The notes under the pieces are model-generated. The model was not told the DNA's origin and did no database searches. It saw nothing but the letters and a program-made list of their open reading frames with translations. The position numbers and the translations under genes were made by a program. This document shows, piece after piece, positions 1-5,903 of a stretch of 6,644 nt of DNA. Positions within the stretch are counted from its first letter, which is position 1. Each line of letters starts with the position of its first letter. Source of the DNA: an uncultured Eubacteriales bacterium (GTDB lineage: Bacteria > Bacillota > Clostridia > Oscillospirales > CAG-272); contig URCP01000129.1 in the NCBI GenBank assembly GCA_900546315.1, positions 1 through 6,644 of the forward strand, given 5' to 3'.

Positions 1-19
1 AAAAATAACAGATTCTGAG

Positions 20-25
20 AAAGGA
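20..25 (+). promoter_or_regulatory. Ribosome binding site that decides the reductase start
   Basis: AAAGGA lies 2 nt before the ATG at 28 and 8 nt before the ATG at 34. Normal Shine-Dalgarno spacing favours the second ATG. Confidence 0.7.
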
Positions 26-33
26 AAATGAAA

Positions 34-942
34 ATGAAACAGATCACCGTATATAACGATATCCCCGCCGTATCCGAAATCTGCCTCGGCGCGGACGGCT
101 TCGGCTCAAAGCTCGACCGTGACACCGCGTTCAGGATGCTTGACGCGTTCCGGGACGCGGGCGGAAATTTTGTCGACACGGCGAACATCTACGCGCGGGA
201 CTTCGCTGAAGGCTACAGCCGCAGCGAGCGGATTCTCGGCGAATACCTCGCCTCTCGCGGGAAGGATTCGCTTGTTATCGCGACAAAGGGCGCGCACCCC
301 GACCCGAAGACGATGCACACCCCGCGCGTCACCCGCGAGTGCATCGAGAAAGACCTCGACGAGAGTCTCCTCTCGCTCGGGCTAGACTGTATTGATATAT
401 ACTACCTCCACCGCGACGACCCGGCGATGCCGATAGGCGAGATTCTCGAAATCCTCGACGATTTCAGAAAGATGGGAAAGATAAAGCGTTACGCCGGCTC
501 GAACTATTCGGCAAAGCGCGTCAGGGAGGCGTCAGAATACGCTGTGGCGCATGGAATCCCCGGCTTCTCGTTTATCTCCAATATGTGGTCTCCCGCGTCG
601 CAGAATCCCGGCGCGCCGCTCTCGGGCGACGACACGCTCGTGAGATTTGAGGACGCCGACACAGCGTCGGTCACGGACAACGGAATGTGGTTCACCCCGT
701 ACAGCTCGTCCGCGAAGGGCTGGTTCGCCAAGAAAGCCGCCGGAAGGTCGGACGAACGCCTTGACGGCATCTTCGCGAACGGCGCGAACCTCGCCCTCCT
801 CGAACACATCGTGAACATGGCGGGGGAAGAGAGCATTCCCGTCCAGACGGCGCTCCTAAGACACATCCGCTCGCTCGGGAATATAATCCCGGTGACGTCG
901 GCGTCGGATATGGGACAGCTCGAGGACATACTGAAAGTATAA
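34..942 (+). CDS. Aldo/keto reductase family oxidoreductase
   Basis: Predicted cytosolic NAD(P)H-dependent aldo/keto reductase of 302 residues, close to the usual family length. The catalytic tetrad is complete: Asp48 and Tyr53 in DTANIY, Lys85 in ATKG and His126 in YYLHRDD. Later cofactor-binding stretches are also recognisable: SNYSAKRV near residue 156, PYSSSAKGW near 222, and the C-terminal IIPVTSASDMGQLEDIL. The family reduces carbonyls of sugars, aldehydes or ketones to alcohols; the substrate cannot be read from sequence. An in-frame ATG at 28 lies only 2 nt from the AAAGGA Shine-Dalgarno, whereas the ATG at 34 has 8 nt, so 34 is preferred (28 would add Met-Lys). The gene stands alone, ends before a strong terminator and faces the solute-binding protein gene. 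Its promoter lies outside the window. Family assignment is secure; role is unknown. Confidence 0.93.
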   Translation: MKQITVYNDIPAVSEICLGADGFGSKLDRDTAFRMLDAFRDAGGNFVDTANIYARDFAEGYSRSERILGEYLASRGKDSLVIATKGAHPDPKTMHTPRVTRECIEKDLDESLLSLGLDCIDIYYLHRDDPAMPIGEILEILDDFRKMGKIKRYAGSNYSAKRVREASEYAVAHGIPGFSFISNMWSPASQNPGAPLSGDDTLVRFEDADTASVTDNGMWFTPYSSSAKGWFAKKAAGRSDERLDGIFANGANLALLEHIVNMAGEESIPVQTALLRHIRSLGNIIPVTSASDMGQLEDILKV

Positions 943-985
943 AAAAAGCGCTCATCGCGGGTTCTCCGGATGAGCGCCTGTTTTT
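941..985. terminator. Two-way rho-independent terminator shared by convergent genes
   Basis: A perfect 9-bp stem, GCGCTCATC (948-956) with GATGAGCGC (969-977), can extend by CGG/CCG (958-960 with 966-968) past a single bulged base, leaving a 5-nt loop. On the plus strand it is followed by CTGTTTTT (978-985), serving the reductase. On the minus strand the stem runs directly into seven T (complement of 941-947), serving the solute-binding protein gene, whose stop codon is about 100 bp upstream on that strand. Confidence 0.9.
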
Positions 986-986
986 A

Positions 987-1075
987 GGATACACTGAATA
1001 AATCGGGCTTTCACAGAAAAAAGTCTTGGATTTATGGACTTTTTTCTGTGAAAGCAACCTTAAATCAGTGTTTCC
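987..1075. repeat. Palindromic intergenic repeat element, copy A
   Basis: An 89-bp element. The outer ends are GGATACACTGA (987-997) and TCAGTGTTTCC (1065-1075), complementary at 10 of 11 positions. Inside is a perfect 19-bp inverted repeat (1007-1025 with 1037-1055; arm core CTTTCACAGAAAAAAGTC) around an 11-nt loop, TTGGATTTATG. The same architecture with the same loop recurs at 6555-6641. It fills the gap between the shared terminator and the solute-binding protein stop codon and touches that stop. No T tract follows the stem, so it is not a classical terminator, although the long hairpin could protect the 3' end of the mRNA. It is too short to encode a protein, so any mobility would need an enzyme supplied from elsewhere. 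Confidence 0.9.
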
Positions 1076-2539
1076 TTAGTCAAGCGCCGAGTATTTCTCG
1101 GTTATCTTCTCAAGGGTGGTCTGCCATGACGACTGGTTCTTCGCGTAGTAGGTCGTGATATTGACGTCGGGAGACGCGCAGAACTCGGTGAGGCAGTTTG
1201 TGAACGGCTCAAAGAGAGTCGAGTACGCGAAGGTGAAGTCCATCTGCGCGCCGTCGCGGACGAGCTCGAGGATGCTCTTCACGTCCTCGTCGCGGGTGTA
1301 CTTTTCCTTCAGGGCGACCTTATAGTAGTTCGGGGTGACGTCCTTCATCGAGTAGTAGGAGAGCGCCTCGCAGACCATCGCGGTCATATCCCTGTCCTTC
1401 GCGGTGATCGGGACGAAGAAGGTGGAGGTCGACGTGCCTATCTGGGTGTGATACTTCTCCTGGGTATTGTCCGCCTTCGGGTAGGGAAGGATTCCGAAGT
1501 CGGAGGTCATGTTGCGCATATTGTCCGCGTACTTCAGGAACGCGTCCATGAAGAGCGCCTTGTCCTCGGTGAAGTACTGGGTCGCGATGTCGTACTCGTC
1601 CTTCGGGTTGGTGAGGACGTTATCGTTCTCTCTGAAGACCTTGCGGAGCTTCTCGTAGACGTTGACCGACCGCTCGGAGAGCTCGCCGAACTTCGGCACG
1701 CCGCCCTCGTAGGTTAAGAAGCTTATCTCGGTCGCGGTCATGAACGCGCGGTTCGGCACCGCGTTGCCCATGAAGCCGACCATGTCCTCGCCCCAGGTGA
1801 GCTTTCCGTCGCTGTTGAGGTCGGTCGAGACGCCCTTCAGCATCCCGCCGAAGGTGTCGATGTTCCAGTTGTCGTCATAGACGTACTGGTAAGGATTCTC
1901 GAGGTTGTAATCGGCGAGGATCTTCTTGTTGAAGTATATGACCGAGAGATCCTTGTAGAGCGAGAGCGACGCGTCGCCGATGAAGCCATATAGCTTGCCG
2001 TCGATCGCGAGGTTGTCGTTCATGCCCTGCACCCACCACGGGTTGTCGAAGTCGATGTATTTCAGGTTGTTGGCGTTGACGAAATATCCTTCGGTCGAGA
2101 GCTGCATGACGATGACCGCGACGCCGCTGATCAGGTCGTACTCACCGTCACCGGCGAGAACCGAGTTCTTGATCAGCCCGTTGAAGGTGTCCCTCGCCGG
2201 CCAGTCGCCCGGCTGGGAGATGATGTTGAAGTTCACGCCGAGAAGATCCTCGACGGTGCGGTTGCGCTTGTAGATCGAGTCCTCGACGATGTCGCCGGTC
2301 TGCTCCTCGGCGTCGTACTCGTAGGAGTTTATGTCGGAGGAGAGGATGGTGAACTCGGCGCCGCCGAAATCGGTGTCCGGCAGCTCGAGCTTCGGAGAGG
2401 TGTCCTCGGGAGCGGACGTTGTGGTGTCGCCGCCGGAGGTTGTCGTGTCGCCTGTGCCGCCGTCGTTCCCGCCGCCGCAGGACGCGGCGGAGAGCGCCAT
2501 GGCAATCAGCAGCGCAGCCGCTGTTATTTTCTTGAACAT
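1076..2539 (-). CDS. Extracellular solute-binding lipoprotein (ABC importer)
   Basis: A 487-residue predicted surface-anchored receptor of an ABC importer, of the large carbohydrate-type solute-binding class. Residues 1-20 form a lipoprotein signal peptide (charged FKK, hydrophobic core, then SAAS before Cys21, the likely lipidated residue). A flexible Gly/Thr/Ser/Asp linker runs to about residue 50, followed by the two-lobe binding domain, with DIVEDSIYKRNRTVEDLLGV, an NPWW motif, KLYGFIGD and IYFNKK typical of this group. Residues 240-251 (DLNSDGKLTWGE) match a calcium-binding EF-hand loop. A Shine-Dalgarno AAAGGGAT (minus strand of 2551-2558) precedes the start with somewhat long spacing. 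No permease or ATPase gene is adjacent, so the importer must be completed elsewhere or the protein acts only as a sensor or scavenger. The stop codon abuts repeat copy A. The ligand is not determinable; sugar or oligosaccharide is the family expectation. Confidence 0.9.
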   Translation of the reverse strand: MFKKITAAALLIAMALSAASCGGGNDGGTGDTTTSGGDTTTSAPEDTSPKLELPDTDFGGAEFTILSSDINSYEYDAEEQTGDIVEDSIYKRNRTVEDLLGVNFNIISQPGDWPARDTFNGLIKNSVLAGDGEYDLISGVAVIVMQLSTEGYFVNANNLKYIDFDNPWWVQGMNDNLAIDGKLYGFIGDASLSLYKDLSVIYFNKKILADYNLENPYQYVYDDNWNIDTFGGMLKGVSTDLNSDGKLTWGEDMVGFMGNAVPNRAFMTATEISFLTYEGGVPKFGELSERSVNVYEKLRKVFRENDNVLTNPKDEYDIATQYFTEDKALFMDAFLKYADNMRNMTSDFGILPYPKADNTQEKYHTQIGTSTSTFFVPITAKDRDMTAMVCEALSYYSMKDVTPNYYKVALKEKYTRDEDVKSILELVRDGAQMDFTFAYSTLFEPFTNCLTEFCASPDVNITTYYAKNQSSWQTTLEKITEKYSALD

Positions 2540-2576
2540 TTACTTTTTACATCCCTTTCGATTAAATTAATTAATC

Positions 2577-2670
2577 TGAGAAATCGCCGGATCAATCGGT
2601 TTTCCGCGAAAAAATCCGCCCGGGTTCATCGGCTGTTACCCGCGAAAACAATCCTGAATCAGCGTTTCCC
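2577..2670. repeat. Palindromic intergenic repeat element, diverged copy C
   Basis: This aligns with the copy at 6555-6641 through several blocks in the same order: TCGGTTTTC, GCG followed by an A run, then CGCGAAAACAA, CCT, ATCA and GTTTCC. GTTTTC-C-GCG (2599-2608) pairs with CGCGAAAAC (2641-2649) around one bulged C. The conserved loop is lost and the left end is poorly preserved, so the left boundary is approximate. It lies inside the predicted untranslated leader of the solute-binding protein mRNA. Confidence 0.55.
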
Positions 2671-2685
2671 TGTGTTTCAGTAAAT

Positions 2686-2714
2686 ATTATAGCACAGAAA
2701 AGCCCGCCGGTCTA
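2686..2714 (-). promoter_or_regulatory. Promoter of the solute-binding protein gene
   Basis: Read on the minus strand, a perfect TATAAT (complement of 2686-2691) is preceded by TGC, an extended -10. A TAGACC -35 (complement of 2709-2714; 4 of 6 consensus bases) lies 17 bp upstream. Transcription would start near 2679, giving a leader of about 140 nt that contains repeat copy C. Confidence 0.75.
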
Positions 2715-2746
2715 CAAATATATTTCTGTTTTTCACAAATATATTT
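2714..2746. promoter_or_regulatory. Paired 12-bp direct repeats, candidate activator site
   Basis: ACAAATATATTT occurs twice without mismatch, at 2714-2725 and 2735-2746. The repeats start 21 bp apart, two helical turns, and the nearer one touches the minus-strand -35 box. This arrangement resembles activator half-sites, for example of the AraC family, which place one half-site against the -35. The run is AT-rich, so an UP element for RNA polymerase is the simpler alternative. Confidence 0.5.
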
Positions 2747-2786
2747 TCATAATACACGACAGGCTCAGAAAACGGTTTATCGGATT

Positions 2787-2861
2787 AGCACGATAAAGCA
2801 CCGCCGGAAATTATTTCTGAGATTCCGGAGTTTACGAAAAAAACTTCGGAGACATCGTGCT
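2787..2861. repeat. Nested inverted repeat with competing pairings
   Basis: The outer arms AGCACGAT (2787-2794) and ATCGTGCT (2854-2861) are perfect complements. They enclose a hairpin of TCCGGAGTTT (2824-2833) with AAACTTCGGA (2841-2850), ten pairs including one G-T. Alternative partners exist: CCGGAA (2804-2809) can pair with TTCCGG (2823-2828), and AAAGCAC (2795-2801) with GTGCTTT (2857-2863). It lies between the two divergent promoters and has no T tract. It may be an operator cluster, a small structured RNA or a decayed repeat; the sequence does not decide. Confidence 0.55.
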
Positions 2862-2955
2862 TTTGCCGACATAAAGCTATCGAAGAATGTTCATATTGAG
2901 TGAAAACGACAACAGCGATACTTTACTTTGTCATAATATTCTGTCGGTCTGCATA

Positions 2956-2984
2956 TTGCAAAAAGCGGGGAGATGTGTTATAAT
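2956..2984 (+). promoter_or_regulatory. Promoter of the isomerase/acyl-CoA synthetase fusion gene
   Basis: TTGCAA (2956-2961; 4 of 6 -35 bases), a 17-bp spacer and a perfect TATAAT (2979-2984) preceded by TGT, an extended -10. Transcription would begin near 2991, leaving a leader of about 78 nt. The promoter lies within an upstream in-frame extension of the reading frame, which therefore should not be translated. Confidence 0.85.
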
Positions 2985-3001
2985 ATTACCTAACACCCAC
3001 A

Positions 3002-3035
3002 GGGAAGCGGGAGGATATTCCATCCGAGGCTTCCC
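3002..3035 (+). promoter_or_regulatory. Leader hairpin of the fusion gene
   Basis: GGGAAGC (3002-3008) pairs perfectly with GCTTCCC (3029-3035). Inside, GGAT (3013-3016) pairs with ATCC (3022-3025) around a 5-nt loop. It would form about 10 nt into the transcript, ahead of the Shine-Dalgarno AAAGGA (3051-3056). It may stabilise the mRNA 5' end or form part of a downstream operator. It resembles no riboswitch class that I recognise. Confidence 0.5.
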
Positions 3036-3069
3036 CGGGCGGAATAAAGGAAAGGAAAAACCACAACCC

Positions 3070-5607
3070 ATGAAAATCGCATTTTCGACTCTGGGCTGCC
3101 CCGATTTCTCCTGGAGCGACATTTATTCGGTCGCCAAGGACTTCGGCTTCGACGGAATAGAGATCCGCGGCATCGGCAAGGATATCTCCGCCGTAAAGGC
3201 ACGCCCGTTCACTGACGGTCAGATCGACAGAACAATCGCCACACTGGAGCGTCTGGGTCTAGAAATCCCCTGCCTCACCTCCGGCTGCTGCCTTAAGTTT
3301 GCGGATAAGCTCGAGGAGACGAAGGCTGAGCTTTCGGAGTACATAAGGCTCGCCGTGAAGCTCGGCACTCCGTATATCCGTGTTCTCGCCGACCTTGAGC
3401 CTGACCCGAGAGACGAGATCGACGACGAGTATATGGCGCGTGCGATAAAGGAGGTCGCCGCCGAAGCTAAAGACACCGGCGTCACGCTCCTTATAGAGAC
3501 GAACGGAGTTTACTCCGACACGAAGAGACTGAGAGCGCTTCTCGACAAGGTTAACTGCCGCGAGGTCGCCGCTCTGTGGGACATACATCACCCCTACAGA
3601 TTCGCGCACGAGACCCCGGAGACCACGATTGAGAATCTCGGTTCCTACATCAAGTACGTCCACGTCAAGGACTCCATCATGGAGAAGGGACAGGACGGGA
3701 AGAAGACGATAAAGTACCGCATGATGGGCTTTGGCGATATGCCTATCCCGGGAATGCTTCACGCTCTGCGTGAGATCGGCTATGAGGGCTACATCTCGCT
3801 TGAGTGGGTGAAGCGCTGGGCGCCGGAGATCGACGACTGCGGCATAGTCTTCCCGCAGTTCGCGAACTATATGCGCGAGCACACCGAGGAGATCGAGCCG
3901 CCGCTCCAGACCTCTCTCCGCGGAAACGGCAGGTATATCTGGCAGAAGGAGCACCTCATCGACTACACCTTCCCGCAGCTGCTCGACAGAATCTGCGAGG
4001 AGTTCCCGGAGCAGTACGCGTTCAGATACACGACTCTCGATTACACGAGGACATATCCGCAGTTCCGCGAGGACGTGGACAATTTCGCCCGCGCGCTGAT
4101 CGCTATGGGCGTCGGCAAGGGCGACCATGTGGCGATCTGGGCGACGAACGTCCCGGCGTGGTATATCACGTTCTGGGCGACCGTGAAGATCGGCGCTGTG
4201 CTCGTCACTGTCAACACGGCGTATAAGATTCACGAGGCGCAGTACCTGCTCAGCCAGTCGGACACGCACACTCTCGTCATGATCGACGGCTACAAGGATT
4301 CGAACTACGTCGAGATCATGAAAGAAATCTGCCCCGAGCTCGCCGAGTGCGAACCGGGTCACCTCGAGTCGAAGAAGCTCCCGGTGCTGAAGAACATAAT
4401 CACGGTCGACTCGAAGCAGGACGGCTGCTTCACCTGGGACGAGGCGATAGAGCTTGGCAAGACGGTTCCGGTCGAGGAGGTTTACAAGCTCGCGAAGACT
4501 GTCCGCAAGGACGACGTCTGCAATATGCAGTACACCTCCGGCACGACCGGCTTCCCGAAGGGCGTCATGCTGACACACTACAATGTCGTCAACAACGGCA
4601 AGGCGATAGGAGACTGCATGGATCTGTCGACCGAGGACAGAATGATGATTCAGGTCCCGATGTTCCACTGCTTCGGAATGGTGCTCGCTATGACGGCTTC
4701 CGTCACACACGGCGTCACGATGTCGCCTATCCCGGCGTTCTCCCCGAGGCTCGGGCTTGACTGCATCAACAAGGAGAAGATCACCTGCTTCCACGGCGTC
4801 CCGACGATGTTCATCGCTATGCTGAACCACGAGAACTTCCCGAAGACCGACTTCTCGCATATGAGAACCGGCATAATGGCGGGATCTCCCTGCCCGATAC
4901 AGACGATGAAGGAAGTCATCGAGAAGATGCACATGCCCGAGATCTGCATAACCTACGGTCAGACCGAGGCGTCCCCGGCGACGACGATGTCGAAGACGAC
5001 CGACTCGATCGAGACCCGCGTCAACACGGTCGGCGCGTCGCTGTTCGCGGTTGAGACCAAGATAGTCGACCCGGAGACCGGCGAGGATCTGCCGGACGGA
5101 CAGGACGGAGAGTTCTGCGCGAGAGGCTACAACATCATGCGCGGCTACTACAAGATGCCCGAGGCGACCGCGGCGGCTATCGATAAGGACGGCTGGCTGC
5201 ACTCCGGAGACCTCGCGAGACGCGACTCGAACGGCTACTACAAGATTACAGGTCGTATCAAGGACATGATCATCCGCGGCGGCGAGAACATCTACCCGAA
5301 GGAGATCGAGGACTTCCTCTACACGAACCCGAAGGTCAAGGACGTTCAGGTCATCGGCGTGCCGGACAAGCAGTACGGCGAGGAGATCATGGCGTGCATA
5401 ATCCTCCGCGAGGGCGAGAGCGCTACCGAGGAGGAGATCAAGGACTTCTGCCGCGCCTCGATGGCAAAGCACAAGACCCCGAGATACGTCAGATTCGTGA
5501 CCGAGTTCCCGATGAACGCGGCGGGCAAGATCCTGAAGTACAAGATGCGCGACGACGCCGTCGAATACCTGAAGTTACAGGAAGACGCAAGCATTGTCAC
5601 GGCGTAA
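3070..5607 (+). CDS. Fusion: sugar-phosphate isomerase/epimerase-type TIM barrel with acyl-CoA synthetase
   Basis: An 845-residue two-part cytosolic enzyme. Residues 1-275 form a xylose-isomerase-like TIM barrel with the usual metal-site positions: Glu143 (LIETN), Asp171 and His174 (WDIHHP), His198 (YVHVKD) and Glu245 (SLEW). After a linker (about 276-297), residues 298-845 form a full-length AMP-dependent acyl-CoA synthetase. Its marks are the phosphate loop YTSGTTGFPKGVMLTH (488-503), YGQTEAS (629-635), HSGD (711-714), the GRIKDMIIRGGENIYPKEIE hinge region (728-747), and the adenylation lysine Lys820 in NAAGKILK. The ligase half should activate a carboxylic acid to an acyl-AMP and then the CoA thioester; the barrel half should isomerise, epimerise or dehydrate a sugar-like compound. 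Both halves keep their active-site residues. The start at 3070 is chosen because a strong promoter (2956-2984) lies inside the 61-codon upstream extension; the AAAGGA spacing is long, 13 nt. The gene appears monocistronic and ends at a terminator. Substrates are unknown. Confidence 0.92.
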   Translation: MKIAFSTLGCPDFSWSDIYSVAKDFGFDGIEIRGIGKDISAVKARPFTDGQIDRTIATLERLGLEIPCLTSGCCLKFADKLEETKAELSEYIRLAVKLGTPYIRVLADLEPDPRDEIDDEYMARAIKEVAAEAKDTGVTLLIETNGVYSDTKRLRALLDKVNCREVAALWDIHHPYRFAHETPETTIENLGSYIKYVHVKDSIMEKGQDGKKTIKYRMMGFGDMPIPGMLHALREIGYEGYISLEWVKRWAPEIDDCGIVFPQFANYMREHTEEIEPPLQTSLRGNGRYIWQKEHLIDYTFPQLLDRICEEFPEQYAFRYTTLDYTRTYPQFREDVDNFARALIAMGVGKGDHVAIWATNVPAWYITFWATVKIGAVLVTVNTAYKIHEAQYLLSQSDTHTLVMIDGYKDSNYVEIMKEICPELAECEPGHLESKKLPVLKNIITVDSKQDGCFTWDEAIELGKTVPVEEVYKLAKTVRKDDVCNMQYTSGTTGFPKGVMLTHYNVVNNGKAIGDCMDLSTEDRMMIQVPMFHCFGMVLAMTASVTHGVTMSPIPAFSPRLGLDCINKEKITCFHGVPTMFIAMLNHENFPKTDFSHMRTGIMAGSPCPIQTMKEVIEKMHMPEICITYGQTEASPATTMSKTTDSIETRVNTVGASLFAVETKIVDPETGEDLPDGQDGEFCARGYNIMRGYYKMPEATAAAIDKDGWLHSGDLARRDSNGYYKITGRIKDMIIRGGENIYPKEIEDFLYTNPKVKDVQVIGVPDKQYGEEIMACIILREGESATEEEIKDFCRASMAKHKTPRYVRFVTEFPMNAAGKILKYKMRDDAVEYLKLQEDASIVTA

Positions 5608-5615
5608 AACGGAAT

Positions 5616-5652
5616 AAAAAATCGGAGCGTTCCGGGCGGAGCGCTCCTTTTT
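5616..5652. terminator. Rho-independent terminator after the fusion gene
   Basis: GGAGCGTTCC (5624-5633) pairs with GGAGCGCTCC (5638-5647), a 10-bp stem with one G-T wobble and a GGGC loop, followed by five T (5648-5652). A run of six A (5616-5621) to the left gives a T tract on the minus strand, so it could also stop transcription arriving from the acetyltransferase gene. Confidence 0.92.
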
Positions 5653-5668
5653 GTTATGTTATCGGAAT

Positions 5669-5700
5669 GGTTATATGGTTAAACGGTTAAACGGTTAAAC
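5669..5700. repeat. 8-bp tandem repeat (GGTTAAAC)
   Basis: Three perfect GGTTAAAC units (5677-5700) preceded by one degenerate unit, GGTTATAT (5669-5676). The last unit runs into GTTT, forming the palindrome AAACGTTT at 5697-5704. It lies between the terminator and the MITE-like element, outside any gene. Slippage could change the copy number, but no gene would obviously be affected. Confidence 0.85.
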
Positions 5701-5724
5701 GTTTGCCGCGGGTATGCCTTCGGA

Positions 5725-5859
5725 GCGGGCGACCAATGGTCGCCCCTACAAATGTCGTGCATAAGTATACCGTTTATGCGAGGAATTGATGGAACGAAAT
5801 GAGCGATATTTTGTGGGCATTACGCTCTACCTCTGTAGGGGCGACCATTGGTCGCCCGC
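5725..5859. mobile_element. MITE-like element with 26-bp terminal inverted repeats
   Basis: The 26-bp end at 5725-5750 is the exact reverse complement of 5834-5859. Each end contains a near-perfect palindrome, GGGCGACCAATGGTCGCCC or its complement (9 bp either side of one base). The 83-bp interior has no coding potential, only a small GCATAA/TTATGC inverted repeat (5759-5764 with 5774-5779). No target-site duplication is visible. Size, non-coding interior and identical ends indicate a non-autonomous mobile element or related repeat. From memory, similar GGGCGACC-type repeats are common in clostridial genomes; this was not checked. Confidence 0.82.
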
Positions 5860-5903
5860 CACAAACACATCGCACAAATAATATCTCAACGCGAACCGAA
5901 AAC

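Larger units (their letters stand above)
2540..3069. other. Divergent intergenic control region
   Basis: No gene is supported in these 530 bp. From left to right they hold the solute-binding protein leader (with a GATTAA/TTAATC AT-rich inverted repeat at 2560-2576 and diverged repeat copy C), the minus-strand promoter, two 12-bp direct repeats, a nested inverted repeat, the plus-strand promoter and the fusion-gene leader hairpin. The stretch is clearly richer in A/T than the flanking genes. Confidence 0.8.
5608..5903. other. Convergent intergenic region filled with repeats
   Basis: The 296 bp between the fusion and acetyltransferase stop codons hold the fusion-gene terminator, a GGTTAAAC tandem repeat and a MITE-like element. 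The remaining 44 bp next to the acetyltransferase stop (5860-5903) show no feature I can name. An open frame running rightward through the MITE into the acetyltransferase antisense is not supported as a gene. Confidence 0.8.

Noticed and set aside
1007..1055. Long hairpin in repeat copy A as a classical terminator
   Set aside because: No T tract follows the stem on either strand, the T run being inside the stem, and a proper two-way terminator is present at 941-985. The same hairpin recurs elsewhere in the window, upstream of a gene.
2725..2753. Plus-strand promoter with CATAAT (2748-2753) that could transcribe the nested inverted repeat
   Set aside because: No acceptable -35 is found at 16-18 bp, and the region is generally A/T rich, so a -10-like word is expected by chance.
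2887..3069. 61-codon N-terminal extension of the fusion protein
   Set aside because: The extension contains a strong -35/-10 promoter and the leader hairpin, has no Shine-Dalgarno before its ATG, and its residues resemble no part of the TIM barrel, which begins typically at MKIAFSTLG from 3070.
3259..5472. Very long open frame (737 codons) antisense to the fusion gene
   Set aside because: It lies entirely antisense to a clearly real gene. Its translation is dominated by Arg, Leu, Val, Asp and His with no recognisable domain, and it has no promoter or terminator of its own. Strong G/C third-position bias on the sense strand removes stop codons from one antisense frame.
5725..5859. CRISPR-like array from the repeated GGGCGACC units
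   Set aside because: There are only two copies, in inverted orientation, with no regular spacers and no cas genes in the window.
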